A stretch of DNA of 64,000 bases from Blastobasis lacticolella. Lineage: Eukaryota; Arthropoda; Insecta; Lepidoptera; Blastobasidae. Numbering within the stretch: position 1 is the first letter of the stretch; each line of letters begins with the position of its first letter. A model generated the notes under the pieces. That model made no database searches, had not been told where the DNA came from, and saw nothing but the letters and a program-made list of their open reading frames with translations. Positions 10,901 to 25,900 of the stretch are shown one piece after another. The stretch lies in the NCBI GenBank assembly GCA_905147135.1, contig LR990048.1:11888563-11952562 (forward strand). Reading direction: 5' to 3'. Both the position numbers and the translations under genes were made by a program.

Positions 10901-13900
10901 CATAATAGTCTCGCGAATAAACGATGAACATGATGGGTAAGCCTAAAATTGAATTCATTCACTTCCTTTTACATCTAGTTATATACGATTCAAGAAAATA
11001 ACAATAAGTAGTCTAAGTTACAATCCATACCTAATAATGTCATTCTTTTTTATAAGACGCTATCTTCCTTACAGAGTCAAAAAGATTTGTTCAAGATCAA
11101 GTCTTCGATCTACTATGTCCATCAAAGGTAGTAGTTGTGGGCCAAAAGGTGTGGCACTGTGCACTCTGGTGATGAGTAATTGCTGCTCAGTCGGTTAGAG
11201 CCGGTAGAGAGTATAGTGTTTTGTGCACTGGAGTGAGCGGACGTATCGGTTGGGCACTCGTCACATCCCGCATTGTGCATTATGTCTTTTCATTCCTAGA
11301 TATCGCAAAGGATATAGCAAGAAGCAGAGAAAATGATCACATTCAATCTCACCTTTGTGTATGGGCGTCATAGTGAGTTCGTGGTCCAGGAACTGCGCGA
11401 ATTGCATCACCATGAGTGTGTACCGCGTGTGCAGGTTCGAGATGTCCGGATGGATCACTGTGGAGACCACTCGCGGGGAGGGCAGCGGGGTACCAGTCAC
11501 AGAGTTGATGCGGGGTCGGCTCACACCTGCGATTCGGAGATTAGTTGAATGGTTAATGTGTGGGGAGTTTACAATATGTAAAATTGTGAGTGACTTTCTT
11601 TTAGACATTTTCTTATATTAAGGTTGAAATATGATTCTAAAATTCGTTTGCTGTGTCAATAAATAATATAGCACCTAAGTTTATTTTTATATTGTATTCC
11701 TGCTTGATCTTGGATGATAGTATATGAATATTTTTTTTATTCTACTTAGTGACAAACGAGCAGACAGTCTACCTGATGGTAAGTGGTAACTGTCGCCCAT
11801 AACATCTATATAATTAAACGTCATGAACCGAAGTTAGGCAAATTACATGGCAAATATTATTTAAATAAAAAGAGAACTAAAATATTTCTTCGCGTACAAT
11901 ATTTCTAGTAGGGCGCCATTGATACGAAATTGATTGATAAAAGGGATATACGTTTGCCAAACAAGCACACAGCTTGCTTCGAGCACTCAGACATAAACAA
12001 ATACATATACGTAGTCATATCCATGTAAATGGATGGATGGAGGACTGCTGTAAAGCAGTTATCATCAAAATACATAGTCCCTTGTTGAGCGCCAAAAAGT
12101 TATCAAAGCCTCATTTTGGGACAATTGCTATTTGCCTGTGATAGTCGTCAAGAAATAAATAAAGCAAAAGTGAATAAGAGGGACATCATTTATGTTGAAG
12201 CTTACCATCTTCATAAACTGGCGGTAGCAGTCTCGCGAACGTGGTCAAGCTCTTGCCCAAGTTGGGGTTCCTTAGGTTATTGCAATAGCCCGTGTAGCTT
12301 CTGAAGGGGCTGTCTGGATCACAGGAGCCGTTGTCGTCGCACTGGGGCTCGATGGTGGGACCGAGCTGGTCTTGGCCCAAAAACCCGTTTAGGTCCACGG
12401 ATTGAAGCGAGTCTACGAAGTCATTCGTCGTGCTGAATCCGAGCGCATCATCGAAGATTTGGCGCTTACGGCGATGTCTACAGACAAAATATACCTAATT
12501 ATTATTTTTGTTAATCTAATAGTGTGGGATTATAGTTATGAAAAATAATCATAATCATCTTGGCGTTAATGTCCCGGTTGTGCTCTCGCGTACGAGGACC
12601 CGGGGTCCGCCTTAACAATGATCCACGATTTGGCAGATCAGGTAATTACAGTGGATCGACCTAGTTGCCTGAATATGCAGGTGTCATCACGATGTTTTCC
12701 CTCACCTTAAGAGCATCAGTTAGTGTTTAACTAATGTACATAACTCAGAAAAGAGTTATTGGTCATGGCGGCAGTGGGATTCGAACCCGGTACCTTACCC
12801 GGTACGATACCTTTATTAATAATAAGCCGTCTCGTCCCGAAGACTTGGTCAACCTTGTTTCTTGTAAATATGTGTTGTATATAACTTACCCACTATTTAC
12901 TGAGTTGAGCAGCTCATTGGTAGCGAATTCAAGGAAGAGAGATGTGTTGGCTAGCTTCAAGGCGTATTTGTTGGCTTTGGAGAAAGACGCGGCGGTTCCC
13001 ACTGGCGACTTAGGATCGGCTCCTCCATCTGTATAAGACAGAATTTTATGTACAGGATTAGTAGTAATTACTATTGCCAACAATTTTATGATTTCAATGA
13101 TTGAATGATTGGTGGTGTGTGGTGCCGCCACCTCAAAGAATAGCACCACCCCATCTATTCCCGTGGGTGTCGTAAGAGGCGACTAAGGGACAAATCCGAA
13201 AGGTGGGCAGCAGCATCTTTCTGGGTAGATTTACATCAACTGCACTGCGATCTCCAACCCGCCTGCCAAGCGTGGGGATTATGGCAATGACCTCCCCTTT
13301 CGTGGGAGAGGCCCGAAGTCCTGCAGTGGACCGTTATGGGCTGTGATGATGATGATGATGATGAATGATTGAAATTGTCACTTTTGCGATTCCGTATCAT
13401 CGTTTTCATGGGACAATTTCAATTATTGAAGTCAATGAATTGTTGGCAAGAGAGTTACTTAATGAGCCTACAGGTATTTCGGTTGCAGTTTATTCAAGAA
13501 AACGTGGTAACTTAAGACTTTGAAACAATCATCTGCTACTCACTGGCTTCCCACATCATGTATTCCAGCTTCTTCCTATCAGCCATCTCTTGCTTAGCCT
13601 TCTCCAACGCTGTAGTAAGCATGTCCTGGCTCAGTCTTTCAGCGGCTTTAGCGCCGGTCTCGTCGCGCCAGGCTGAGAGCTCCAGCCTGTTGTGCTGTGA
13701 GCAGTGTTGGGCTGCGTTCCTGTAGGTAAAATGGGTTAGGTTAGATATAACGTCGTTCTTTGTTACTGAGTACTGAACGTGAAATTTTAAAACTACAAAC
13801 GAAAATGGAATAGATATCTTTCACTTGACATTATGTATGTACCAAAAATAAATTAACCATATAGAACTTATACAAAAAGTATTTGAGCTCTTTAGTTATA

Positions 13901-16900
13901 GGCAGGTGTTTTAAAGACTTCCTCGCTTTAACGGAGGATATAAATCTCGTCGGAAGCCCCATGAGCGGTGCCAAATTCTAATACCAGAGGTTGCTACCTC
14001 ACGCAACATGAATGAATAACGTAGGTGGCGATTTTCGCACAACAAACTTAATATCGAGCGATACATTTTTCGCAACTCATTCCCGAAAATAATTCGAATC
14101 TTAAAAGTCATACTACAGTTTTACATCTTTAATACTCAGGTCGGTACTCACAAGTAAGGATCTTCCTTGACGAAAGCTTTAGGCTGTACATTGGTGATGG
14201 TCTCATCTGCCGCACACAGCATCCCGGATAATGACACGCCACGAATGGCAGCCAGCTGCTCTGGTAGGAATGACGATGGTGGAATGTCGTTTTCGTACCA
14301 GAATCTGGAAGTAGGAAGGTAAATTATTACTAAGGGACTTAAAGGAGAGTAATGTAAAATCCTTTGAAACTAGTATAAAGCAAGGTCGCTGTTTTCTTCT
14401 GTCTGTTTCTGCACATACTTCCGTTATTTAAACCACGCAATGTATTTTAATATGACATTCTCTATCATCATCATTATATCAACCGGAAAACGCCCACTGC
14501 TGGGCATAGGCTTCCCTCAGATATCGCTACAAAGGCCGGTCTTGTGCCTTCCACATACAGCTGATACTTGTCTGGTCTTTGGTCCACCTTGTGGGAGGTC
14601 TACTTACGCTGCATCTTCCGGTATGCCATTCTCCATCATTTTGACAATATTAACACAAAGTGTGCTATTTGGCACCAATTAAAAGGGATACATACCTGTC
14701 ACTCTTCTTTAAATTGGCGAACTGAAGAGCTAAGACACAAGCCAGAGTGGATCCAATCACAGCTCCAGTTGCGGGCTTCTCCATAGCACCTCCTATCATC
14801 AGCTCCACATCTTCAACATTTCTGCAAAATCATTTAAACATTGTAGTTTTTTAATATTGTAATAGGTCTAAATACCTCTTAAACGATCCCATGTCATATT
14901 ATTGTCAAATATGTATGTATTAGATACCTGTACATGCTAGCCATCATTTCTTGCTCCATTCTGTCGAAGCCCAGTTTCTCGAAGTCAGCGTAAGACTTGA
15001 CGTTGATCGTGGGTTCGCAGAGACGCAGAGCCTTCAAGTATGTGGTCACGCCATGGTCCCGGGTGCGGGATAGGTCCCATTGAGCCGATGCAGGAAAACG
15101 GGACACTTTGTTGGCACTTGTGTGGATTAGCTCTTGGATGGATACGGTCCTGTTCACCTGCGAAAGTGAAATATGAAAGTAAGGTGGTGACTTTGTTTTT
15201 AGAATATTTTGTAAAACTTTTTTTTTTTAATTTATATGTCTAAACTTTTATTTATGATGTCCATATATAACTACATATCAAGCCTTTTCGTGCGTACCCG
15301 TGGGCATGGGGCGCCCAAGAACGATGGATTGACGTCGGTGAGCTAATAGCTCACGCTGCTGAAGACCAACCCAAATGGAGGAGGAAAATATATAAAGCCG
15401 ACACTGGCAATAACCGGGATTGACCGCTAGGATGACGATGATGATAACTACTTCATAAGTAGGATATCAAGCAAATATGTTATAATAGATATGGCTGTAA
15501 AGCGCTCAGACATATGTGAGGCAACCGTGTATATTAATGAGTACATGAAACCCATAATAAACAATTCAACAAGACAATTCGTGCATTCCATCAGATGGAC
15601 TGGTCGTTTATCTTCATCTAGGTGTACACATATTTAAAGAACAATTTCAGCTTTATATTGCCTATGTGTTAAACTTACCAGATTCTCGTTCATCATAGCC
15701 TTGAATACTGGCACAACCGCCACCAGCTCTGCGTACGCGCCGGCGCGGATCGCGCTCGAGTAGCCGCGCCAGAAGCCTAGTGACTGCAGCTTCAGCTCCG
15801 CTTTCGCCATGCCGACCTGAATATGAAAAGAGGACTAGTTGTGACTTTTTCTGGCGTTAGTAGAGCAGTGGTTTTCTTTATAGAGGCCCCGTGGATGACC
15901 CAAGAAGCGATGGATTGACATCGCTGAGTCGGATTCGAGAGCCAACGGCCTACGACACGAGGATGCCGAAGACCGGGCAAAGTGGAGAAGAATGAGTCGG
16001 AAAGCGGACCCTAGCAGAAGCCGGGATAAACGCTAGGATGATGATGAGAGCAGTGGTTTCCATCAAGGTCAAATCTTAATGTATTGTTGAAATATGTAAG
16101 TAACCTTATGAAGAAGAATGTCGTGGGTGCTATTACCTCACAACACAAATCTGTTCATTCTTGTTTAAACATTTGTTTTGTGTTTGAAGTGTTTCTATGT
16201 AGTTACATATAATTTACTAATAATAATTACTTATATGTATTGTGTAGGTGTAGGAGCCCGAAGCAACTAAACTCGATGACATATTCATATTCATATTAAT
16301 TTATTCATAGTAAAGCGACATCCTCGTACTTACTCAAAAAGAGAGTCGTTTTTTGAATATCACGACACATACGCTTGCACTCTGTAGGTATTCGTAGGTA
16401 CAAAAATATATATGCTCACCTCTCCAAGCAGAACAGGCAGGAACTCATTGTATGTGATGTGTTGAATGATCGCGGCGATGGCCCGTCTCGTCTCCAGGAA
16501 CAGCGTGGTGTCGTCCCAGAATGGGTTGAGGGTATACAGCTCTCCAGCGATGCGGTTGTGCTCCGATATCAGAGCTTTGTAGAGAGGCGCGGTGGGGGAA
16601 CCGTCGTTGCATCTGTGGGGGGTTGAATATAGTTTAGTGAATTGGTGTAAATATTCTACATTAGCTAGCCGTGTGGTGCCCGGCAGAGCAGAATAGCACC
16701 TATCCTTTACACTCGTGGGCGTCGTACAAGGCGACTAATGTTTTCGAGACAAAAGATCCAGTCTCCATATTCTGGAAAATGGGTAGCAGCGTTTTCCATT
16801 GTTAAAAATGCCAAGCATGAAGATTATGGCAATAACCTCCCCATATGTTTGAGAGGCCCTTAGTGCTGCAGTGGACCGTTATGGGCTGTGATGATGTGAT

Positions 16901-19900
16901 GATTCTACGAGAAATGAAACATACAAATCATGTTGTCTCCATTCAGGGACAGGTAGTTAATGTCTAGTAATCTCTCTGGGGCTGTCTGCCATGCTATGTA
17001 GAGTCTTAAAACGCGATTTGCCCCACCACTCATACTACTCCTACCGTTGCAACTCCTGTGTAGCCAGGATCTACAGCAGCGACTACACACAGGTACAGAC
17101 TGTGCGGTATGCCGGTATGCTTTACATATAAGTATTAAGGCTAGTCGCTGGCTCTGTAAACGTATTCGTCGCCGTGACAATCATCGCTCTGTCGACTGGG
17201 GCCCCGTAACTCACACAACCCTTAGTGGGTATCTTTATAAATTATTTTTACGTTTTTAAAACCAAGACTTAAGTCAACATGACTCATGTCATACGTGACT
17301 CGAGTCATGGTGAGGGTGAGTAGGTAGAGTCTGTCAACAAGCATCAAATTACGAAACGATCATCCATTCAGTTACCGGCATCGGTATGTATTGCTTAAGA
17401 GAGTTGTTGTGAAATCTTAAATCCCGTGTAACTTTGAACTATATATTTTAACGAAATACTGACAAACAAGCATAGATATTGGTTTTTGGATCACGTCTAC
17501 AAAATTTAATTGGCTTTGATAGCGTAATATAGAAAATATGGTAAAACTAAGTTTGTATGGAGCGCGCTCGGGAAACACTTGCTACTTTTGTAACCATCAA
17601 ATTAAATTTATTTAAAAACATTGTCTGTTAACTGGTTCAAAATTTATCCTGGCCTTTCGTATACCTACAACTACCTACCAGTGGCAACGTTTATATGCGA
17701 AAGAATGCAAACAATTTGTTAAAGCGAAGGACATAGTTATTTAAATTTACATACAATCCATTTCTGTGACGACGCCGGGGTATTCCATCTGATTTCGTTT
17801 AACGATGTGGACAGACGGAAATAAGTAGGCAGGCTTACTTGTTTCATATTATTAACAGTACCAGTAGCAGTAGTTTTTACAATCAGTAAAGCAATTAAAC
17901 CTTGAAAATAACCCAACATATTTGAACAAAAAGGATTTTACATTTGATTAAACAATGTAAAATAACTGCCAAAGAATGGGTACGTAGGCACTGTTTTTTG
18001 TGTTTTGGATACATTGTCTGCTTTATCCTTACATAGTATAAAATAAAGTTGCTTCCCGCTGTTTGTATCTATGTACGCTTAGACCTTTTAAATTAAGCGA
18101 CAGATTTTAATGCGGTTTTCAACAATAGATACAGTGATTCAAGAGGCAGGTTTAAAAGTAAGAAGAGAAAGGGTGGGTATTGGTAAAGTTGGTGTACGTG
18201 AATGAAGTCGCGCCGGGTCCACTAGTAAAAAATATGTAATAACAATAATTTAAGTCATTTAAATTATGTAAATGTAATATGTAATTCCGTTTAAAAATTT
18301 GTTGTAGTTTTCTATACTTAATAAATAAAGTGCTCACCTGCGGCAAGAAGCTAGATCCAGTTTTCCGATGTCGTAGAGGCGGAGAGACCTCAGTTCCTTT
18401 TCTGAGCTGCCGTATAGTGCTGAGCCGTCCACAAATGCGGTGGCCAAGTTCATTTGCTCTCGGTGTTCTGTAAACAATATGGAAAGAATAAAAAAGCTGC
18501 CATATACCCCAGCCTATAATATCGCAAACAGGTTGTAACACTGTCGGGCTTGAGCAACCATCTTCCAGTTGATGTGGAAGAGCTACATCAGTTGAGAATT
18601 TAGGCCCAATCTCCACGCTTGGGCGGGTTAGGCGGGTTGCAGACAACGCTGCTGTCCCCTTTTCTGGTCAACGGTGGTCATGTCAGGCCTGGCTGGTTTT
18701 GGTCACCATGTACGACATGCGTTCATGGAAGTGATTTCTATGTCCGCCTACACTACGTTCAGCTCAAAATATACAACCTATACTATGATCATTTTTTTAA
18801 TACTATGGTTAGATCAAATTCCTGTAAGTCTACTGTAAGTAAGTAGTTACTGTACCTACCTAACCTAATTCGGTATCTACTTTACAATGTAACTTTAAGA
18901 TTGGTAATGAAAAAAACAAAAGTGCAAGCCTAAACCTAATCCTTAAACGCCTACGCCTCCGAAATGTCAAAGCTTTTAGAAATTATCGAGTTTCGTGATA
19001 ATGTTTACAAATGATAGCAGCAAGACCTCTCTTATCCAGTGAATGGAATTTATTGCAAAATTTTCGAGCCAAACGGACCAGTCTCCAATATTAGAACAAC
19101 TTCCTGGTTCAGCCCAACATTTCAAATCGCTGTTCGATGTCGCTGTATCATTGACTAACTTAAGCTACTTTATATAAGTTTTTATCCCGGGAAAGTTGAT
19201 TGTGCCGAGATAATTTAAGCTCATCGAGCTAACAGCCTATACAGTACCTATGCAAATAATCCGTGTCCCATCCGAAAGGTATATCCACACTGCCCAGTTC
19301 CATTTTAACAATTTAACTATGATGCCATCAAAGAAAGTGACGCCAAAGGTAACTCTCAAGTTACTAAATAAAAAATTTAGAGATCTGGTTGCATATTTTA
19401 TTAGAGGTTTTTGTTCATACTGTAAAGTAAATAGGTAAGTACTTACTTAAAGTTATTACAGCAAACGACCACCACTTAATTTATTTCCCAACTTAAGTAC
19501 CTACGTAGAATCGATATGAAATTTCGAAATATACAGTATAAGTAAATATACAGTAATATACCTACAGTATAAGCAAAATACAGTATAACCAGAGTCATGC
19601 AACAAGTTAATTTGTATCTATTTTCCCAGGCACATTTATCATTTAACTCTCCGATAATAACTAGGCCAGCGGTTACCTACTTTTCGTCCTGCCTACTTTA
19701 ACATCTATATAAATGCAAGTAATTGCAATAATATAGTGTGTAACTACTTGCTATCTATCGTTCTCTCCATCATAAATATAACTAATTCAAGATATTAAAA
19801 TAACAGGCCGAAAATTTTGTTTCTTAATATCTTAAATCCCTAATATAGTGATGGATGGATATTACGTATAAATTTTGTAAAGTCAAATAGTAAATATGAA

Positions 19901-22900
19901 TGAAAATGTTTTATGTAATCAGCTTGCGACATATATATGTCGCAGCCGGATGGTTAAATTAGCCGGTTAATTGAACGGCTAGCTTTTTGAGCAATTATTT
20001 TTATTGACAAGTTGTCAATTGCATGAGATTTTAACGTAATGTTGAAAGAACAGTATTGTCCCGAGCTTACGGAGCTCCTTCATATATTGTTACAACGCTA
20101 ACCTTACCACAATAATCTCAAATAATAATAATAGTTCACTTTAGGTTTTAATTCGGTTAAGTTAATTTAATGTTGTCACAATGTATGGAGGAGCTCCGTA
20201 AAGTAGGGTAAATATCGTTCATTAGACGTTACTTTCAAAGTTTATGAAATTGGCAAATTTTTAATTAAATTACTGCTTATTAAGCTAGCCCTTTAATGAA
20301 ACGGCTAATTTAACCATTTGGCTGCGACATATATACTTACTTATTATTACTACATTTGAATTATACTTAGTTATGTTATCGTCGAATGGATTAAACATTT
20401 TTCAAGTTTAATGTAGGCAAGTACATACCATGTTTTAAAGGCCCCTTGAAATTAAATCACAATCTGTAATTTTGGAACCAGAAATAAAAGATATAGATCG
20501 GGAAATAATGTACATAGGCTAGTTCGCCTTCACAGTGCATCGCCTATCTAGCGTGTGAGTAAATACGAAGTCGCAAATAGCCCATGACTCCCCAATTATA
20601 AGCCTTGATGATGATAATGTTTACCTCCCCTTTCGTGAGAGAGGCCCTAAGTCCTGCAGTGGACTGTAATGTTGAGTAGTCCATGTAGCCCATGTATTAT
20701 TTGAGTTATGCCAAAATTTACACTACTAGGTGAAAAACCACCTATGTCAAAAATGTAATAGAAATAACTGTAAATATAACTTACTGAAATCACAGGAGTC
20801 CCAGTTTCTGCCCGGTGCGGACCGGACGTATTCACATGTGGCTCCGTTGCAGTCCTGTAGACAATAAAAAAATAATGTCAATCAAAAATAATGAATTATC
20901 ACTTCCTTACATCTATTCCGTAATGAAATTTAGGTATAGGGATACATAAATACTCTTTATTTCATAAAATGCTAAATGTTACATGTTTTTTTAAATAATA
21001 ATTGAAATTAATACAGGCTCCAAATATGTTATTATAGGTTGATTTTATAGGTCAGGAAAAAATTAAAATAAAACGACTGTATGAATTGCATTTTAGCGTA
21101 AATAACTAACAAGAATCTGCAAAGTCGATCTGTTATTTTACAACAGTGCATAAAGACACAGAGTGGCACCTAACTAATTAATCAAGAGATAACAATGAGC
21201 CAGCCAATTTGCTTTCGTTATTGGAGAACCATAGAACAATGACTCAAAATGTAGGCAAGCCATTGCTCAAACATGACTTTCACCATACGCCTCTCGAATA
21301 CGTAATTCACATAATCGTATTTGTTGGATCAACATCACGTAATATTCATTATTGTCTTTTGTCAAGTGTAAAGTAATAGAAAATCCTTATAAGAATACAT
21401 TTGAATTGACAATGTGCTTGTTTATGGTAATGCTGATAAGGAAAAAAAAGAAACTTATTAAATCTGACTAGGACTGCCATTCCGATCTTAGCTTTAAACA
21501 AAGTTTTAGAAGTTGAATATAGGTAACCATTTTTTATTTTTGTTTCTTTCAAGATAAGTCGTGCACACCTAAGCGACTGCCGCGAACTTCATATTAAAAC
21601 AAAGAGTTTTAGTTTCATGTTATTTCCACACAAAATCAATCAAGTCATATCAGGCATTCACTATTTACCACTGGGATAAAGTCTGTGTTGATCGTAACTC
21701 CGTCCCCCGTAACTCCCGCGCTCAGCTCAAGAGTTAAGTTTAAACTCTAGAGTTCTTCGCTACGCTCAGGGTCCAATATGCCACCCATTAAGCAAAACAC
21801 TGCTGTATTTCCTTGGTGTATAATTTAATATTATGTGCTCCAAGTCGATGCAAAGCGATTGAATCGTCTTATTACGTACTGTTTCGTATAAAGGGTTGCG
21901 CCAAGTTTACGTGAAGGAGGCAATTTTACGCTTAACCGCAGACCCTGCCTTATAGTGACTATATAAACCTATAATTCTTTTACTTCAATCGCCCTTTGAA
22001 GAAATTCCTGACCACCATCTGTTATTACGAGGCTGTTAATTCACAGCAAGACAATATTGCATGCCAATGTTTCATTAGGAATTTATTTGCTTGATGACTG
22101 TTATGTGCTTGCTTTCTTCAAACATCGATTGAATAATTTTAATGCCCATTCGATGTGTTAACATTTGGAACTGTTGGCAAGCAATATTCCTTAAATTCCA
22201 CACAGCAAGTAATAATTTAGATATTATAAATCTGTCACGGTATTATAAACCTTTTTTATGCAAACAAGTTTTTATGATTCTATTTTGTCTGGCTATTTAC
22301 TACAAAGTATTACAACGTCATGAAATAACTATGTCCTTTATTTGCCATTAAAGTTCTAATTATAAAATTGGCCTTTGCATGCGCTTTCGTCCGTGTTTAA
22401 ATAAACTAAACAGATCACTTGAAACCTATTCGAATCAAAGCATCCCAAAGATTAATACATAACAAACATAAGGTATAACAATTCCGTTTTTGATAAGTTC
22501 GTGAGACTTGGGTTAGATTTTTTGCCGTTGAGTCAAAAAATCTGGCTCAAGTCTCACGAGAGGTGGTGTGTATAAATAACTTATTTATACATGTAGGTTA
22601 CAATCTTTGGACAGCACAATTATTTACACTGGTGAACGCAGAAGCAATGGGACTTTTTTTGTATTGAACACAGCCATCTCAAACAAATAACTTAAAAATT
22701 TAATCGCTCTATAAAATTTCTAAAACTGATTAATTTTGCACATTTGTAATTGCGCTGAACAAAAAGGTCCAAAAACTAAAGCAAATCGCAAAAAAGCGCT
22801 ATTACAGTTCTATTGCAGGCGGCCGTCAGCTTGCTTTCACTCGGCATAACCTTTCCTCGCGTGACCCGGCGAACTATCGCGGTTGCGCAACCGAATCTTC

Positions 22901-25900
22901 TAATCAGCTGGGTGCAGTTCTCATGGAAACTAGTAGTAGTTATTACGTGCAAAAATTTCTAAATTTAAAAATGTAGTTTTAGGGCCGTCGTTTCTTCTCT
23001 TTCTCCGGCTCCGGCGTCTATTGCGATGTGCGTCGGCTAAGTCAGGACGCACACTGGACTTAGGTATCTGTATCGTGGTAATTGTGACACCACATTTGAA
23101 AAGCACCCACATTTATGGCTCCCATAGAGTCGATAGTAGCTATTTAGTGGTGCAATAGTCGATGTTGCCGCGCGTCATTATCGCGATACTTGGAAGTGAA
23201 GCTTTTTTGATTTTTTTTAGAACTGCACTTTTGGTGGTAAAGCTCCCAAAATCAGTGATTTAAAATTTTTTTTAAACATCTATCTGATATCTTGTGTTTT
23301 GGAGACAAACCTAACGATTCCTTAAATGACTATCCAGCCGTTTGGAAGATACGATGAGGTAATAAAGAAATTTACAAACATACAAACAAGCATACATACA
23401 AGATACGGTCGATCTGTCAGTCAAAAGGCAGTCGGGTAAAAATATGTTTATTTACGTTATCAAATCTACCTGAGAAATATGTGACTTTTCCTTTTAAGAA
23501 TTACCTATCGACTTGATTAATCTTGAGATGATTGAAGCGATTTCCTTATAGTCTTACTTATATATAATTTTAAGTCTGAGTTACGATCACTCAGGTTGGC
23601 GTATAGTCGAGAAGAAATTGTCAACGTTTTTGTGAAAAGGTCTATACTAATAACAAAAATAACTGATAAAACCCATTAAAAATATTTCGCATTTACAAGT
23701 GCAATTTCGTTTAGGTTTAGGTTTAAAATCATGAATACTAAAGTTGGATGACCTATGATTTGACGACTTTTGATGAGAAAATCAGGTATCTACCAATCTA
23801 ATTACAAATGTATCTAAGTAGTATTTAATTAGAAATATAATCAGTCGTTTCGGTGTATGTGCGGAAATCGAAATTATGTACGTGAGTAAGAGTCGGTGAC
23901 CTTACATACAAGTACCTACACAATAATTAAAAACTAATCAAACACCATGCATTGTGCATGTTTGAAATTTAAATTATCTACTCATTAATATTAATAACTA
24001 TTACCACAGATCTACCTACGAGGTGATATGAGGTTACATCGGGAGTCATATTCTACAGGTTACTACAGGTTTAATTACAGATTTACTTTATTTATTACGT
24101 GATATTATTAAAGTTATAATGATAATCATCAATTTGGAGTCATTATCCCGGTTGTGCCTCGTGCTCAAGAGCCTGGGGTCTAATTCTTGCGCTGTGACAT
24201 CTCAAATTCAAACAAATATTGATTAAAAAATCTCTGTAGTAAGCAAATAACTTATACTCAACGGTTTTCGCTAATCATTTATTGTCTATATAATGTCGGA
24301 AGCGCGAGAATCCGAGAATCCCAAGGGTCCGCCTTGACCATGATTCATGATGACTCTAGTACATTTCAACATTTCGTATCAATCCATGCAGAATTTTTTC
24401 CCTACAAAATAAAGAATTAAATATTCCACTGGTTTCACTAAGCATGCCCAGCACCATGACCGCTCGCATTGCCAAACCTCGCGTGCCCGAGCTTAATCAT
24501 GAATTCATGATCATGAATGATATTTTTTAGAGCGCAGCGCGTTTAACTACATTGTAATGATTCGTAATACGCCCAAAGGCCAAGTTCAAGATTGGTGGAC
24601 GTGAAAAAACGCTAAGTGGAAGGCTCGCATCATTAGTCGCCAGATTACGGCATGCGTGTTGCGACACCATCGGCTGTTGGCAAAAAGCTACGTCCGCCGG
24701 CCTTCGGATTGTGACGATACACTCGTTGGGAGATACATACCTATTGGCTTAAGTCACACCTCTTTCACGTCAATAGATGCTACGTAAATACGGCTAGTCA
24801 GTAGTAAGTATAGACTACTGTTAAGTTTTATAGAAAAAATAATGCGTGTAACGTGTTCAGTGAACAGTCAGCCTTGCTTATGGGAAACGGATGCCAAATG
24901 TAATCATCATCACAGCCCATAACAGTCCACTGCAGGACTTATTGTCCTATTGGGCGACTCCAGAACTTTTGCATCGAAAACATTAGTTGCCTTGTACGAC
25001 ACTCACGAGTGTAAGGGGTTGGTGCTATTCTACTCTGCCGGACACCACACGGAAAAATATATATCACCGGTATCTAAACAGTTTGTCGATTGTAGATATG
25101 AGTGACAATGCTTTCAGACAATGAAAATAGATCGATACTGCCCAAAATTCAAAACATAAATACGCGCGTTTGTCCCTGAACATCACAAAATCATTTACAA
25201 AATCTTAGGCTAACAATAATAAATTTAATAAGATACATAATAAAGCCATGAGGAAACTGAGACTGGTTCTCCCAGTGACGACGAAACAGTGCCTTTGCGT
25301 GTTGGTTACCTACACCAGCGTTCCCAATCTTTTTCAAACCGCGACTCCCTTAATTACAAGCTGTTTTGCGATGCCCTTCTAAAATATCCCTGTGTCGGTC
25401 TCTAATAAACATTGCCTTCCTTTTCTTCTTAGGAAACTTAGAAAAGGAAGTTTTGAAATTGTTACTCTCATGTCTTATTCTAAATTGATTTGGGACATTT
25501 TGAATAACGTCTTAGAATAACGTCTAGACGCGACGACCCCAGGGCGTCGAAACGCAAAGTTTGGGAATTAACAAATGGGGTTACACATTATTAAATCTAA
25601 ATGGCCAACAGTAGTGCGATAGGCAGTGTATGGAATGTAATCTTTACTCGAGAATGTCCTAACCCGCAAGATTATTATTTGAGTCAATAATGTTCTTTAC
25701 GAGGAACTATAACATTTGTAGTCAACCTCTTAAGTAAGTAAGCAACAAAATAAAACTAAAGCGTCAGGATTTGAAACGCAGCCAATTTTAAAACAAATGC
25801 ATCGCAACCTTGTCAGTGTGATAATAGTGTGTGTCATTTATATTCAGATTTGGTTAGTGCAATTATCTAATAAGCTATTAGGTATACTATCACAATCTTT

